Source of the DNA: Streptomyces sp. NBC_01231
GTDB taxonomy: Bacteria; Actinomycetota; Actinomycetes; Streptomycetales; Streptomycetaceae
Direction: 5' to 3'
Length of the DNA stretch: 64,000 bases
Assembly: GCA_035999765.1 (NCBI GenBank)
Contig: CP108521.1
Location: 9,238,001 to 9,302,000 of the forward strand
Made by a program: the position numbers and the translations under genes. Below the pieces are notes generated by a model. That model had not been told where the DNA came from. It made no database searches and saw only the letters and a list, made by a program, of their open reading frames with translations. The number at the start of each line of letters is the position of its first letter. Within the stretch, counting starts at the first letter, position 1. This document shows, in pieces, positions 37,702 through 46,681 of the stretch.

Positions 37702-39240
37702 ATGAGATATCGCACCAGAGTGACGGCACCGGCCACCGCCCTGATAGGCGCCGCCACGGCGTTGACCGTGGGATCTGTCGCCCACGCCGCCCCGGCGGCC
37801 TCCTCCCCGGGTGCCGAGACCCTCGGCGACCCCGTCTTCCCGAGTCTCGGCAACGACGGATACCGCGTCTCGGCGTACACCCTCGACTTCGCGTACGACG
37901 CCACGACCAAGCTGGTCACCGCCACGGCGGCGCTGGAGATCCGCACCGCCCAGGCCCTGAGCCGCTTCTCTCTGGACGCCCTCGGCCTGGACATCACGTC
38001 CGTCCGCGTCGCGGGCCGTGCGGCCGACTTCGAGCAGGTCGGCGAGAAACTGCGGGTCACGCCCGTGCGTAGCCTGCCGGACCAATGCGGGGCCACCGTC
38101 GTGGTGGCGTACACCGCCGACCCGCGCCGGTCCCTCGCGCACACCGCCTGGGTCGCCACACCGGACGGTTTCGCGATCTGCCCCCAGCCGGACTCGGCGC
38201 ACACCGTCTTCCCCTGCAACGACCACCCGCAGGACAAGGCGGCGTTCACCTTCCGCATCACGGTGCCCAGCGGCCTGCGCGGGGTCGCGAGCGGCCTGCT
38301 CGTGAGCACCGAGGCCCTCACCGACGGCCGGACCGCGTACACCTACCGCTCGCGTGAGCCGATGGCCACCGAACTGGTGCAGATCACGGTCGGCGACTAC
38401 GTCGTCAAGGACCGGCAGGGCCCCGGCGGACTGCCCCTGAGGGACGTCGTGCCGACCGCCCGCGCCAGTGCCCTGGAGCCGGCGCTCTCGCTCACCTCCG
38501 GGCAGATCAGCTGGATCGAGCAGCGGCTCGGCGCGTTCCCCTTCGAGACGTACGGGCTGCTGCCCTGCAACTCCGACGCCGCGAACGCCTTCGACTTCAC
38601 GGGTCTGGAGACCCAGACCCTCACGCTCTACAAGCCGAACTTCCTGCTCCAGGACGAGTCGAAGATCGGCTCGCACATGATGCACGAGCTGGTCCACTCC
38701 TACTTCGGCAACAGCGTCAGCCCCGCCACCTGGGCCGACCTGTGGCTGAACGAGGGCCACGCCGACTTCTACGGGCTGCTCTACCGCTACGAGCGCGGCT
38801 GGACCGACTCCCTCGGGCTGACGACCATGGAAGCCCGTATGAAGGACACCTACGCGCGCGGCGACCAGTGGCGCAAGACCTCCGGACCGGTCGCCTCGCC
38901 GAACGCGACGAACCTCTTCGACAGCCAGCGCTACCTCGGCGGTGTCCTGGTCCTGTACGCGCTGCGGCAGTTGATCGGCGAGGCCGCCTTCGGCTCCGTC
39001 GAGCGCGCCTTCCTGGACCGGTACCGCAACTCCGCGGCATCGACGGAGAACTACATCACCGTCGCCTCGGAGGTCTCCGGCCAGGACCTGTCCGGCTTCC
39101 TGCGGGACTGGTTGTACGGCACGAAGACCCCGCGGATGCCCGGCCACCCGGACTGGACGGTCACCCCGGCGCCCGCGTCACTCGTCGCGCCGAACGGCCG
39201 GACGCCCGGGCACCACCACGACAACTCGGCCACCCTGTAA
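37702..39240 (+). CDS. Secreted M1-family metallopeptidase
   Basis: 512 residues. Sec signal peptide ending VGSVAHA. An N-terminal beta-saddle (about 40-245) precedes the catalytic domain. The zinc site is HELVH (328-332) with the third ligand Glu351 in WLNEGHADFY, exactly the HExxH-x18-E spacing of M1 aminopeptidases. The usual GAMEN exopeptidase loop appears as FDFTGLETQTLTLY, so the amino-terminal specificity may differ from aminopeptidase N. It is shorter than 850-residue PepN forms because the C-terminal helical domain is absent. Confidence 0.88.
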   Translation: MRYRTRVTAPATALIGAATALTVGSVAHAAPAASSPGAETLGDPVFPSLGNDGYRVSAYTLDFAYDATTKLVTATAALEIRTAQALSRFSLDALGLDITSVRVAGRAADFEQVGEKLRVTPVRSLPDQCGATVVVAYTADPRRSLAHTAWVATPDGFAICPQPDSAHTVFPCNDHPQDKAAFTFRITVPSGLRGVASGLLVSTEALTDGRTAYTYRSREPMATELVQITVGDYVVKDRQGPGGLPLRDVVPTARASALEPALSLTSGQISWIEQRLGAFPFETYGLLPCNSDAANAFDFTGLETQTLTLYKPNFLLQDESKIGSHMMHELVHSYFGNSVSPATWADLWLNEGHADFYGLLYRYERGWTDSLGLTTMEARMKDTYARGDQWRKTSGPVASPNATNLFDSQRYLGGVLVLYALRQLIGEAAFGSVERAFLDRYRNSAASTENYITVASEVSGQDLSGFLRDWLYGTKTPRMPGHPDWTVTPAPASLVAPNGRTPGHHHDNSATL

Positions 39241-39245
39241 GGGAT

Positions 39246-39342
39246 CAGCCGGGACGGGGGCCAGCCGGGACGGGGCCAGCCCAGACGGGGGCTCAGCCCA
39301 GACGGGGCCCAGCTCGGACGGGGCCCAGCCGGGACAGGGGCT
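39246..39342. repeat. Six tandem copies of a 15-17 bp unit
   Basis: The unit CAGCC(G/C)(G/A)GACGGGG(C/CC/GCT) is repeated head to tail between two convergent genes; the last copy meets the mscS stop. No dyad or coding role is evident. Slipped-strand expansion is the likely origin. Confidence 0.85.
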
Positions 39343-40439
39343 CAGTCGAGCCGGGCGGAGGCGACTTCGCCCGGCTCGGTCTCCGCGCCGCGCTGCTGCG
39401 GGATCACCACCGCGCCCTGTTGCAGCGCCACCGTCCGCGCGGGCGCCGGAATCCGGATGCCCTCATCGCGGTAGCGCCGGTGCAGCCGCTTGATGAACTC
39501 GTGCTTGATCCGGAACTGGTCACTGAACTCGCCGACGCCCAGGATCACGGTGAACCCGATCCTGGAGTCGCCGAAGGTGTGGAAGCGGACCAGCGGCTCG
39601 TGATCGGGGAGCGCGCCGGTGATCTCGGTCATCACCTCGGTGACGACCTCGCAGGTGACCCGCTCGACGTGCTCCAGGTCGCTGTCGTAGGCGACGCCCA
39701 CCTGGACCAGGATGGTCAACTGCTGCTCGGGACGCATGAAGTTGGTCATGTTCGTCTTGGCGAGCTCCCCGTTGGGGATCACGACCAGGTTGTTGGAGAG
39801 CGCGCGGACCGTCGTCTGGCGCCAGTTGATGTCCTCGACATAGCCCTCCTCGCCGCTGCTCAGCTTGATGTAGTCGCCGGGCTGGACGGTCTTGGAGGCG
39901 AGGATGTGGATGCCGGCGAAGAGGTTCGCCAGGGTGTCCTGAAGGGCCAGGGCGACCGCCAGACCACCGACACCCAGGGCGGTCAGCATCGGCGCGATGG
40001 AGATGCCCAGCGTCTGCAGCACCACCAGGAAGCCGATCGCCAGCACCAGCACCCGGGTGATGTTCACGAAGATCGTGGCGGATCCGGCGACCCCGGAGCG
40101 GGACTGGGTCACCGTCCGCACCAGGCCGGCGACGACCCGGGCCGACGCCACCGTGACGACGAAGATCAGCAGCACGGTCAGGGTCTGGTTGACCGTGTGC
40201 TGGACCGCGGAGAGCAGCGGCAGGGCCGCCGCCGCGGACGCCGCACCGCCCGCGATCGCGGCCCACGGCACCACCGTGCGCAGCGCGTCCACGATGACGT
40301 CGTCGCCGCCCCAGCGGGTGCGGTCGGCGTGCTTGCCCAGCCAGCGCAGCAGCATGCGCAGCAGGAACGCTGCCAGCAGACCCGCGGCCAGGGCGATTCC
40401 CGCGATGACCAGGTCGTCCACGGTGAGGGCTCGCTTCAC
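39342..40439 (-). CDS. Mechanosensitive channel, MscS family
   Basis: 365 residues. Five hydrophobic stretches lie in the first 190 residues. The pore-lining helix and following beta-domain are recognisable at ALGVGGLAVALALQDTLANLFAGIHILASKTVQPGDYI, close to the MscS TM3 pattern of Ala/Gly packing. The cytoplasmic vestibule follows (VEDINWRQTTVRALSNNLVVIPNGELAKTNMTNF). It should open under hypo-osmotic shock. GTG start; GGGGGTGACCG lies upstream. Confidence 0.87.
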   Translation of the reverse strand: MKRALTVDDLVIAGIALAAGLLAAFLLRMLLRWLGKHADRTRWGGDDVIVDALRTVVPWAAIAGGAASAAAALPLLSAVQHTVNQTLTVLLIFVVTVASARVVAGLVRTVTQSRSGVAGSATIFVNITRVLVLAIGFLVVLQTLGISIAPMLTALGVGGLAVALALQDTLANLFAGIHILASKTVQPGDYIKLSSGEEGYVEDINWRQTTVRALSNNLVVIPNGELAKTNMTNFMRPEQQLTILVQVGVAYDSDLEHVERVTCEVVTEVMTEITGALPDHEPLVRFHTFGDSRIGFTVILGVGEFSDQFRIKHEFIKRLHRRYRDEGIRIPAPARTVALQQGAVVIPQQRGAETEPGEVASARLD

Positions 40440-40738
40440 CGGTCACCCCCGGCGAGGAGGACTGCGGCGAAGGCGTTCACCGACGGCCGGATGTGAAGTT
40501 GCGTCACGTTGCCACCTGCTCGATTCCGATGTGCGATCGCGCGGCCAACTGGCCCCCCGTGGCCCGCGCGACCGCTCATCCTGCCGTATCCGCACAGGAG
40601 TTCGTGCCTGGACGGCCGCCGGGGGAGTGGTTTCAGACGATTTCCTCGGCCGGGTCGGGCCCGTTCCCGCCGGTGCGGATCCCGGTGCGGATCCCGGTGC
40701 GGATCCCGGTGCGGATCCCGGTGTGACGCGGGCGCCGG
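40440..40738. other. Intergenic region with 12-bp tandem repeats
   Basis: No gene supported. Four perfect copies of CGGTGCGGATCC occupy 40671-40718, starting 20 bp past the stop of the flippase-like gene on the minus strand. Open frames across the repeat give only Gly-Ser-Ala-Pro shadow peptides. Confidence 0.7.
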
Positions 40739-41866
40739 TCAGATCACCTTCAGCCGTACCAGGGCGCCCAGCGTCAACGCCCCCGGCACCAGCGGGAGCC
40801 AGACGGTGATGATCCGGAAGGCCAGAACCACGGCTGTCGCGACCGCGGCCGGGCCGCCCGCCGCCACCAGCGCCACGACCAGCGCCGCCTCCACCGAGCC
40901 GATCCCGCCCGGCGTGGGCACCAGCGCGACGGCCACCGTCGCCGCCAGGTACGCGACCGCCATGTGCGCCGCCGGCACCGGCAGCCCCAACGCCTGCCCG
41001 ACCGCGGCCAGCACGGTCGCCTGCAACGCGGGGAACGCGAACGAGCCGCCCCACAGGGCGAAGGCCCGCGCGGGCCGGGTGTGCACCGAGCGCGCCTCAC
41101 CGAAGGCGGTACGCAGGAAGGAGCACACGGCCGTACGCAGTCGTCGTACGCACGCCAGTACCCCCGAGGCGACGACCAGGGCCGCGCCGATCACCAGCAG
41201 CAGCGGGCCGACTGCCCCGTCCGGGAGGAGGGGGCCCAGTCGCAGGGCGTCGGGAAAGACGACGAGCAGCACGGCGAGCAGGCTCAGCCGGCCGACCGTC
41301 TCGGCCAGCATGTACAGCGCCAGCGCGGCGGAGGAGCGGGCGAGCGGAAGCCCGCACACCGTCATGAACCGCAGGTTGACCGCGCTCGCGCCCAGCCCGG
41401 TCGGCAGCAGATGGTTGGCCGCGCCCGCAGCGAACTGGGTGGCCAGCAGCCGCCGCTTCGGCAGCGTCTCGACGACGGCACCCTGCCGGGTCAGGGCGGC
41501 GGCGACCCAGGTCAGACACGTGGCACCGATCGCCGCCACCAGCCAGGGCCACTGGGCGTGCCGCAGATGGCCGAAGCCCTCGGCGAGCACCGACCGGTGC
41601 TGGACCGCGACGACGGTCACGAGCAGGAGCGGAAGCAGACACAGGATCTGACGCATCCGACGGATCGGGACGCGGCGGGGGAGCCGTCCCTCGGGGATGT
41701 CGGAGCGTTCGGATCGCTCGGAGAGGTCGGAGAACTCGGGGAAGTCGGGGCGGTCGGGGATCTCGGGGATCTCGGGGAGGTGTACCGCTGTCACAGTCGG
41801 AGAGGTTTCCCATCCCGTGCCAACTGCGGGTTGCGGAAGCGGGGACAAGGTCTTACGTACGGTCAT
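40739..41866 (-). CDS. Flippase-like membrane protein (UPF0104 / LPG-synthase TM domain)
   Basis: 375 residues. A cytosolic N-terminus of about 70 residues rich in Glu-Ile-Pro and Ser-Glu-Arg short repeats (encoded by TCGGGGAT-type 9-mers) precedes 7-8 hydrophobic helices. The conserved family blocks are seen: NHLLPTGLGASAVNLRFM and VPTPGGIGSVEAALVVALVAAGGPAAVATAVVLAFRIITVWLPLVPG. Relatives flip or export phospholipids and polyprenyl-linked sugars, or lysylate phosphatidylglycerol when fused to a synthase domain, which is absent here. ATG follows GAAGGA. Confidence 0.8.
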   Translation of the reverse strand: MTVRKTLSPLPQPAVGTGWETSPTVTAVHLPEIPEIPDRPDFPEFSDLSERSERSDIPEGRLPRRVPIRRMRQILCLLPLLLVTVVAVQHRSVLAEGFGHLRHAQWPWLVAAIGATCLTWVAAALTRQGAVVETLPKRRLLATQFAAGAANHLLPTGLGASAVNLRFMTVCGLPLARSSAALALYMLAETVGRLSLLAVLLVVFPDALRLGPLLPDGAVGPLLLVIGAALVVASGVLACVRRLRTAVCSFLRTAFGEARSVHTRPARAFALWGGSFAFPALQATVLAAVGQALGLPVPAAHMAVAYLAATVAVALVPTPGGIGSVEAALVVALVAAGGPAAVATAVVLAFRIITVWLPLVPGALTLGALVRLKVI

Positions 41867-41900
41867 CGGATCCTTCGCACGGACGGGCAGCGGGGTTCCC

Positions 41901-41931
41901 TTGACCTCAAGCAAGCTTGAGGCTCTACGGT
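41901..41931 (+). promoter_or_regulatory. SoxR-box promoter of the ABC exporter
   Basis: TTGACC, a 19-bp spacer and TACGGT: the stretched spacing typical of MerR-family activators. Within it, CCTCAAGC-AA-GCTTGAGG (41905-41922) is a perfect dyad matching the SoxR operator. The -10 ends 7 bp before the exporter's ATG, so the mRNA is probably leaderless. Confidence 0.85.
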
Positions 41932-41938
41932 CCTCCCT

Positions 41939-43846
41939 ATGAGCATGGAGACCACAGCCTGGACACAGCTGCACAGTGTCATGAACGCCGAGCAGGAACG
42001 ACGACCCCTGGCCCGCGCGACGCTGCGCCGCATCGGCGCGTTCGCCCGCCCGCACCGCCGCCGTATCGCGCGGTTCGTCGCCCTCGGGGTGGTGACAGCG
42101 CTGCTCGCCGTCGCGACCCCGGTCCTCGCCGGACGGGTGGTGAACGCGATCGTGAAAGGCGACGACGAGGGCACCGTGGTCCGGCTGGCCCTGCTCATCG
42201 CGCTGATCGCGGTCGCGGAGGCAGCGCTCGGCATCCTCGGCAGACGCCTGTCGGCGACGCTCGGGGAGGGACTCATCCTCGATCTGCGGACCGCGGTGTT
42301 CGATCATGTGCAGCGCATGCCGGTCGCGTTCTTCACACGCACTCGTACGGGTGCGCTCGTCTCCCGTCTCAACAACGACGTCATCGGCGCCCAGCGCGCC
42401 TTCAGCAACACCCTGTCCGGAGTGGTCAGCAACCTGGTCACGCTGGTCCTCACCCTCGCCGTCATGCTCACGCTCTCCTGGCAGATCACCCTGCTCGCGC
42501 TGGTGCTGCTGCCGGTGTTCGTGATCCCGGCCCGGCGGATGGGCAGCCGGATGGCCCGGATGCAGCGCGAGGCGGCGGCACTGAACGCGGCGATGGGCAC
42601 CCGCATGACCGAGCGTTTCTCCGCACCCGGCGCCACCCTGGTCAAGCTCTTCGGCCGTCCGGAGCAGGAGTCGGAGGAGTTCGCGGTCCGGGCTCGCCAG
42701 GTCCGGGACATCGGCGTACGGACGGCCATGGCCCAGTCCGTCTTCATCACCGCCCTGACCCTGGTGTCGGCCCTGGCGCTGGCCCTCGTCTACGGCCTCG
42801 GCGGCTGGTTCGCCCTGCGCGGCACCCTCGACCCGGGCGCCGTCGTGGCCCTCGCCCTGCTCCTGACCCGCCTGTACGCCCCGCTCACCGCGCTGGCCGG
42901 CGCCCGCGTGGAGGTGATGAGCGCCCTCGTCAGCTTCGAACGGGTCTTCGAGGTGCTCGACCTGAAGCCGCTGATCGAGGACAAACCGGACGCCCGCGAG
43001 GTCCCCGAGGGCCCGGTGGCCGTCGAGTTCGACCAGGTCCGCTTCGGCTACCCGTCAGCCGACAAGGTCTCGCTCGCCTCCCTGGAGGAGGTGGCCGCCC
43101 TCGACACCCGGGGCGGCGCCGAGGTCCTGCACGGCATCTCCTTCCGTGCCGAACCCGGCCAGACCGTCGCCCTCGTCGGCTCGTCCGGCGCCGGCAAGTC
43201 GACCGTCGCCCAACTGCTGCCGCGGCTGTACGACGTGGACGAGGGCGCCGTCCGGGTCGGCGGTGTCGACGTCCGCGACCTGAGCGCGCTGTCCCTGCGG
43301 GAGACCCTCGGCATGGTGACCCAGGACGGTCACCTCTTCCACGACACCGTGGGCGCCAACCTCCTGCTCGCCCGCCCCACGGCGACGGAGGAGGAGCTGT
43401 GGGACGCCCTGCGCCGCGCCCGCCTGGACGATCTCGTACGCTCCCTGCCCGACGGCCTCGACACCGTGGTCGGCGAACGCGGCTACCGGCTCTCCGGCGG
43501 CGAACGCCAGCGGATGACCATCGCCCGGCTGCTGCTGGCCCGCCAGCGCGTGGTCATCCTCGACGAGGCCACCGCCCACCTGGACAACACCTCCGAGGCG
43601 GCCGTCCAGGAAGCGCTCACCGAGGCACTGGAGGGCAGGACGGCCGTCGTGATCGCCCACCGGCTGTCCACCGTCCGCAGCGCGGACCTCATCCTGGTCG
43701 TCGAGGCCGGCCGGATCGTGGAACGAGGGACGCACGAGGACCTGCTGGCCCTGGACGGACGGTACGCGCAGCTGTACCGCACGCAGTTCGCGCAGAAGCC
43801 GGGCGAGGTGACGCAGATCGCGTCGGAGGACGGGGCGGCGGCGTAG
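41939..43846 (+). CDS. ABC exporter (fused TMD-NBD), SoxR-regulated
   Basis: 635 residues, type I half-exporter forming a dimer. Six membrane helices (about 40-320), with the helix-bundle motif FFTRTRTGALVSRLNNDV. NBD: Walker A GSSGAGKST, Q-loop VTQDGHLFHDTV, signature LSGGERQRMTIARLL, Walker B VVILDEATAHLD, H-loop VIAHRLSTVRSAD. An insertion (KVSLASLEEVAALDTRGGAEVL) lengthens the first NBD beta-sheet. A perfect SoxR box lies in its promoter, so induction by redox-active compounds is expected, as for the ABC exporter of the S. coelicolor SoxR regulon. Probable role: pumping out such a compound. Confidence 0.88.
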   Translation: MSMETTAWTQLHSVMNAEQERRPLARATLRRIGAFARPHRRRIARFVALGVVTALLAVATPVLAGRVVNAIVKGDDEGTVVRLALLIALIAVAEAALGILGRRLSATLGEGLILDLRTAVFDHVQRMPVAFFTRTRTGALVSRLNNDVIGAQRAFSNTLSGVVSNLVTLVLTLAVMLTLSWQITLLALVLLPVFVIPARRMGSRMARMQREAAALNAAMGTRMTERFSAPGATLVKLFGRPEQESEEFAVRARQVRDIGVRTAMAQSVFITALTLVSALALALVYGLGGWFALRGTLDPGAVVALALLLTRLYAPLTALAGARVEVMSALVSFERVFEVLDLKPLIEDKPDAREVPEGPVAVEFDQVRFGYPSADKVSLASLEEVAALDTRGGAEVLHGISFRAEPGQTVALVGSSGAGKSTVAQLLPRLYDVDEGAVRVGGVDVRDLSALSLRETLGMVTQDGHLFHDTVGANLLLARPTATEEELWDALRRARLDDLVRSLPDGLDTVVGERGYRLSGGERQRMTIARLLLARQRVVILDEATAHLDNTSEAAVQEALTEALEGRTAVVIAHRLSTVRSADLILVVEAGRIVERGTHEDLLALDGRYAQLYRTQFAQKPGEVTQIASEDGAAA

Positions 43847-43870
43847 CCACGGGCGCCGCGCCGCCGAACC

Positions 43871-44734
43871 TCAGCCGGTCTTCGTGACCTTCACGGAGAG
43901 GTCGTTGTCGACGGTGTAGTAGGGATGCACGGCGGCACCCCCGGCCGTGACCGTCGGATAGACGAACACTTCCTTGCGGTCCGCCACATCGTCGAGCAGC
44001 CTGGCCATCCGGATGGGAGACGCGTCCGGCCCGGGCTGCACGAAGGCGTCCCAGATGCCGCTCCCGGCGTCCGCTCCGGTGGCCAACGTCTCGTAGTCGA
44101 CGGTGAAGGAGAAACTCCGGCCGTCGTCCTGGGCCCGTGGCTCCAGGAGGTGTACGGCACCGTCGCCGCCCCGCCGACGCAGACGCACGACGGCTCCGTC
44201 CCCGAGCGAGGCGCCGTGCAGGCGGGCGCCGACGGTCATCGACCGGTCGGCGACCTCGATGCCCGCGGTCTCCGCGTGGGCGGTGCGCCGCCAGGCCCGT
44301 ATCGCCAGATGGCCGTCCTTGGTCACGTACGGAATCCGGACGGCGAGAGGTGACTGCCGGTCACGAAGATGTCCGTCGACGAGGACCCGTAGGTCGCGCG
44401 GCCCCGGAAACAGACGCAGCCGCCGGGATCCGGAGTCCTGGAGGAGGAAGAGGTCCCACCGGCCCTCCGCGAGAACGGGCCGTGTGTCCAGGACGGCACG
44501 TCGGCGGCCGTCGTCGGCCGGCTCCAGGTCGAGGACGTGGAGGGTCTTCTCCGGCTGTCCCTTCTTCGGACGCAGCCGGAGCAGCAGCCGGCCGGCCTCC
44601 GCCGGCCGTGACGGCACGTCGAACGTGATCCGGCCGTCCGTGTCGACCGCACAGCCGACGCGTGGCCGCGCCTCGGGTTCCGTGCCCACCGCTGTCCCTT
44701 CCCTGCCTTTCGTCCCTTCCGTGCCCCTGCTCAC
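43871..44734 (-). CDS. Hypothetical beta-rich protein, partner of glycosyltransferase
   Basis: 287 residues, no signal or membrane segment. Two halves each look like beta-sandwich repeats (RLLLRLRPKKG... RWDLFLLQDSG; AVVRLRRRGGD... IWDAFVQPG), both ending in a W-D-(L/A)-F motif. It resembles accessory domains found beside teichoic-acid or capsule glycosyltransferases. The GTG start overlaps the glycosyltransferase stop (GTGA), so the two are co-translated and may form one complex. The specific function is not recognised. Confidence 0.65.
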   Translation of the reverse strand: MSRGTEGTKGREGTAVGTEPEARPRVGCAVDTDGRITFDVPSRPAEAGRLLLRLRPKKGQPEKTLHVLDLEPADDGRRRAVLDTRPVLAEGRWDLFLLQDSGSRRLRLFPGPRDLRVLVDGHLRDRQSPLAVRIPYVTKDGHLAIRAWRRTAHAETAGIEVADRSMTVGARLHGASLGDGAVVRLRRRGGDGAVHLLEPRAQDDGRSFSFTVDYETLATGADAGSGIWDAFVQPGPDASPIRMARLLDDVADRKEVFVYPTVTAGGAAVHPYYTVDNDLSVKVTKTG

Positions 44735-45996
44735 CGCTGCCCCCTTCGTACGACGCGCAGTGCGCTGCCCGCCGCGGTGATCGCGTTGTCGCGAGCGGCG
44801 AAACCCTTGCTGACCAGGACCCGGTGCACGCGGTCGCGTTCCTGGACGACCGGTCGTCCCGCCCTTCTCGCGGACACCGCCTCGGCCAGCAGACGCTCGG
44901 CCTGTTCGACCACCGGGCCGGGGGCGAACCGCCGCGCGTTCTTCAGGGCCGCACGGCCCATGCGGCGGCGGTGCTCGTCGTCACGGACGAGTTCCAGCAG
45001 GGCCGCGCCCATCGCCTCACGGTCCCCGACCGGTACCAGCCGACCGTCGACACCGTCCTCGATGATCTCGCCGGGTCCGTGCGGGCAGTCGGTGCTCACC
45101 ACCGGCAGGCCGCAGCGCATGGCCTCGACGATCGTCATCCCGAACGGCTCGAAGTTGGAGCCGGCCGCCCCGATCGAGCCCTTGACCCACTCCGCCTCCA
45201 TGGGCGCCACCGCACCCATCAGAAAGACGTTGTTGTACAGGCCGAGCTCCGCTATGAGCCCCCGCAACCGGTCGTGCTGCTCACCCTTGCCGTATATGCG
45301 CAGCTGCCAGTCCGGGTGTTCGGCGACGACCATGGCGAAGGCCTCGATGAGCAGGTCGTACCGCTTCACCGGGACCAGCCGACCGGCCGCGACGACGACC
45401 TTCGCGGTGCCGTCCGCGGCCGGCAGCCCGGGATCCGGCACGCTGTTCGCAAGGGCCTCCACCCGTACGCCGGGCAGTCTCATCTTGCGCCGGTAGGCGG
45501 CGGCGTCCGCCTCCGTCACCGTGGTGAGCGCGTCCAGCCGACGGTAGGCGCTGCGTAACGCGCCCCGCAGCCGGGGGGAATGGTTGTCCAGGGTGAGGTG
45601 CTCCTGCCCGACACGGGCGACATGTCGTGGAGCCTGGAGCGCGAGATGCACATTGAGTCCGGGCCGGGTTCCGATCACCACGTCGGCGTCGATCGCGGCG
45701 AGGCACTCGCCGATCCGCTGGTCGGTCAACTCGCTGTACTGCCCGTACCGGTACTCGGAGCGGGGGAACACCTTCGCCGGTCGGAGATGTGACGGGTGCT
45801 CCTTCTCCCGCCTGAGGTCCACCAGCGGCCGCAGCGAGACCCTCGGGTCCAAGGTGAAGTTCGGGTGCTCGCGGTGCCGCAGCACGGAGACGATCTCCAC
45901 GTCATGGCGCTCGGCGAGTGCCTGGGCCAGATTGAAGGTGGTGGTGATCGTGCCTCCGATTCCATAGGCGTTGTGGAGCAGGAAAGAGATCTTCAT
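44731..45996 (-). CDS. GT4-family glycosyltransferase
   Basis: 421 residues, GT-B fold. The N-terminal domain begins MKISFLLHNAYGIGGTITTTFNLAQAL, with the acceptor-side Gly-rich loop. The C-terminal donor domain contains VVAAGRLVPVKRYDLLIEAF and the EX7E motif region NFEPFGMTIVEAMRCGLPVVSTDCPHGPGEII. It is a retaining transferase of the group acting in polysaccharide or wall-polymer synthesis. ATG was chosen; the open frame extends upstream into unrelated sequence. Co-translation with the downstream beta-rich protein is implied by overlap. Donor and acceptor are unknown. Confidence 0.85.
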   Translation of the reverse strand: MKISFLLHNAYGIGGTITTTFNLAQALAERHDVEIVSVLRHREHPNFTLDPRVSLRPLVDLRREKEHPSHLRPAKVFPRSEYRYGQYSELTDQRIGECLAAIDADVVIGTRPGLNVHLALQAPRHVARVGQEHLTLDNHSPRLRGALRSAYRRLDALTTVTEADAAAYRRKMRLPGVRVEALANSVPDPGLPAADGTAKVVVAAGRLVPVKRYDLLIEAFAMVVAEHPDWQLRIYGKGEQHDRLRGLIAELGLYNNVFLMGAVAPMEAEWVKGSIGAAGSNFEPFGMTIVEAMRCGLPVVSTDCPHGPGEIIEDGVDGRLVPVGDREAMGAALLELVRDDEHRRRMGRAALKNARRFAPGPVVEQAERLLAEAVSARRAGRPVVQERDRVHRVLVSKGFAARDNAITAAGSALRVVRRGQR

Positions 45997-46143
45997 AGAG
46001 GACTGGACCACGCGAACTGCCGCACGGTTGCTTCTCGTTACCACTTCGTAGCGCCCACGAACCAGCTCGCCTTCCTGGCCCGTCCTCGGGCGCGGGCAGG
46101 ACGTCGGGGTCCCGGCGTGGGCGCTAAGGGCCCGCACGTCGCG

Positions 46144-46359
46144 TCAGGACAGTGCGAGGCCGTCCAACTTGCCCGCCTTGGCGTCGTCGACCAGGTTGGA
46201 GAACTGGTCGAAACTCATCTGGACGCGCTGGCCGAAGTCGTCGGTCAGGATGATCCGCTGCTCGGCCGGAGCGTTCGGGTCGACGAAAAGCTGGGGACAG
46301 CCGCAGTCGCACTCTCCGCAGAACGTCGCTACGGGTCGCAGTCCGCTGGTGTCGGTCAT
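46144..46359 (-). CDS. Small conserved Cys-rich protein
   Basis: 71 residues. The first third has FCGECDCGCPQLF, four cysteines in a CxxCxCxC pattern that could bind zinc or another metal. The rest is acidic, IILTDDFGQRVQMSFDQFSNLVDDAKAGKL, resembling small Streptomyces proteins of unknown function. A clear SD (GGAGG) precedes the ATG. It is divergent from the putative copper locus, so a metal-related role is possible but unproven. Confidence 0.75.
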   Translation of the reverse strand: MTDTSGLRPVATFCGECDCGCPQLFVDPNAPAEQRIILTDDFGQRVQMSFDQFSNLVDDAKAGKLDGLALS

Positions 46360-46681
46360 GGTGCTCCACCTCCGTGGGCATGGGCCGCGACGCGTCGGCG
46401 TCCGGTGCCGACGGCCGCGAGGACTGTCCGGGGGATACCCGGCGTGAGGGATGCGGACGCGCGTTGTCGGTGGGCGCGGGAGGCGCGGCGGGCGGCGACT
46501 GTGCGCTCGTGCTCCGTCGGCCGCTTCCAATGCTTCCAATTCATCCGGTGAGACGGGAACTCAACGGGGTCCGTGTCCGACTCGTAAGGAGGAGGCAGGT
46601 CTGGCGGACAGGACGCGGGCGGTGGTACGTATGCGCAGCCGAGGAGAGAGCGTCTCGGGCCGCGTGGCAGCATCGGCTGAT
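46360..46681. other. Divergent intergenic region
   Basis: No gene supported. A 9-mer GCTTCCAAT is repeated in tandem at 46524-46541. I find no clear CsoR-type or other copper operator. The frame of the membrane protein is open through much of this stretch, so its start could lie further upstream than chosen. Confidence 0.4.

Noticed and set aside
39246..40718. Tandem repeats considered as a CRISPR array
   Set aside because: Units are 12-17 bp, directly adjacent without spacers, and no cas genes are present.
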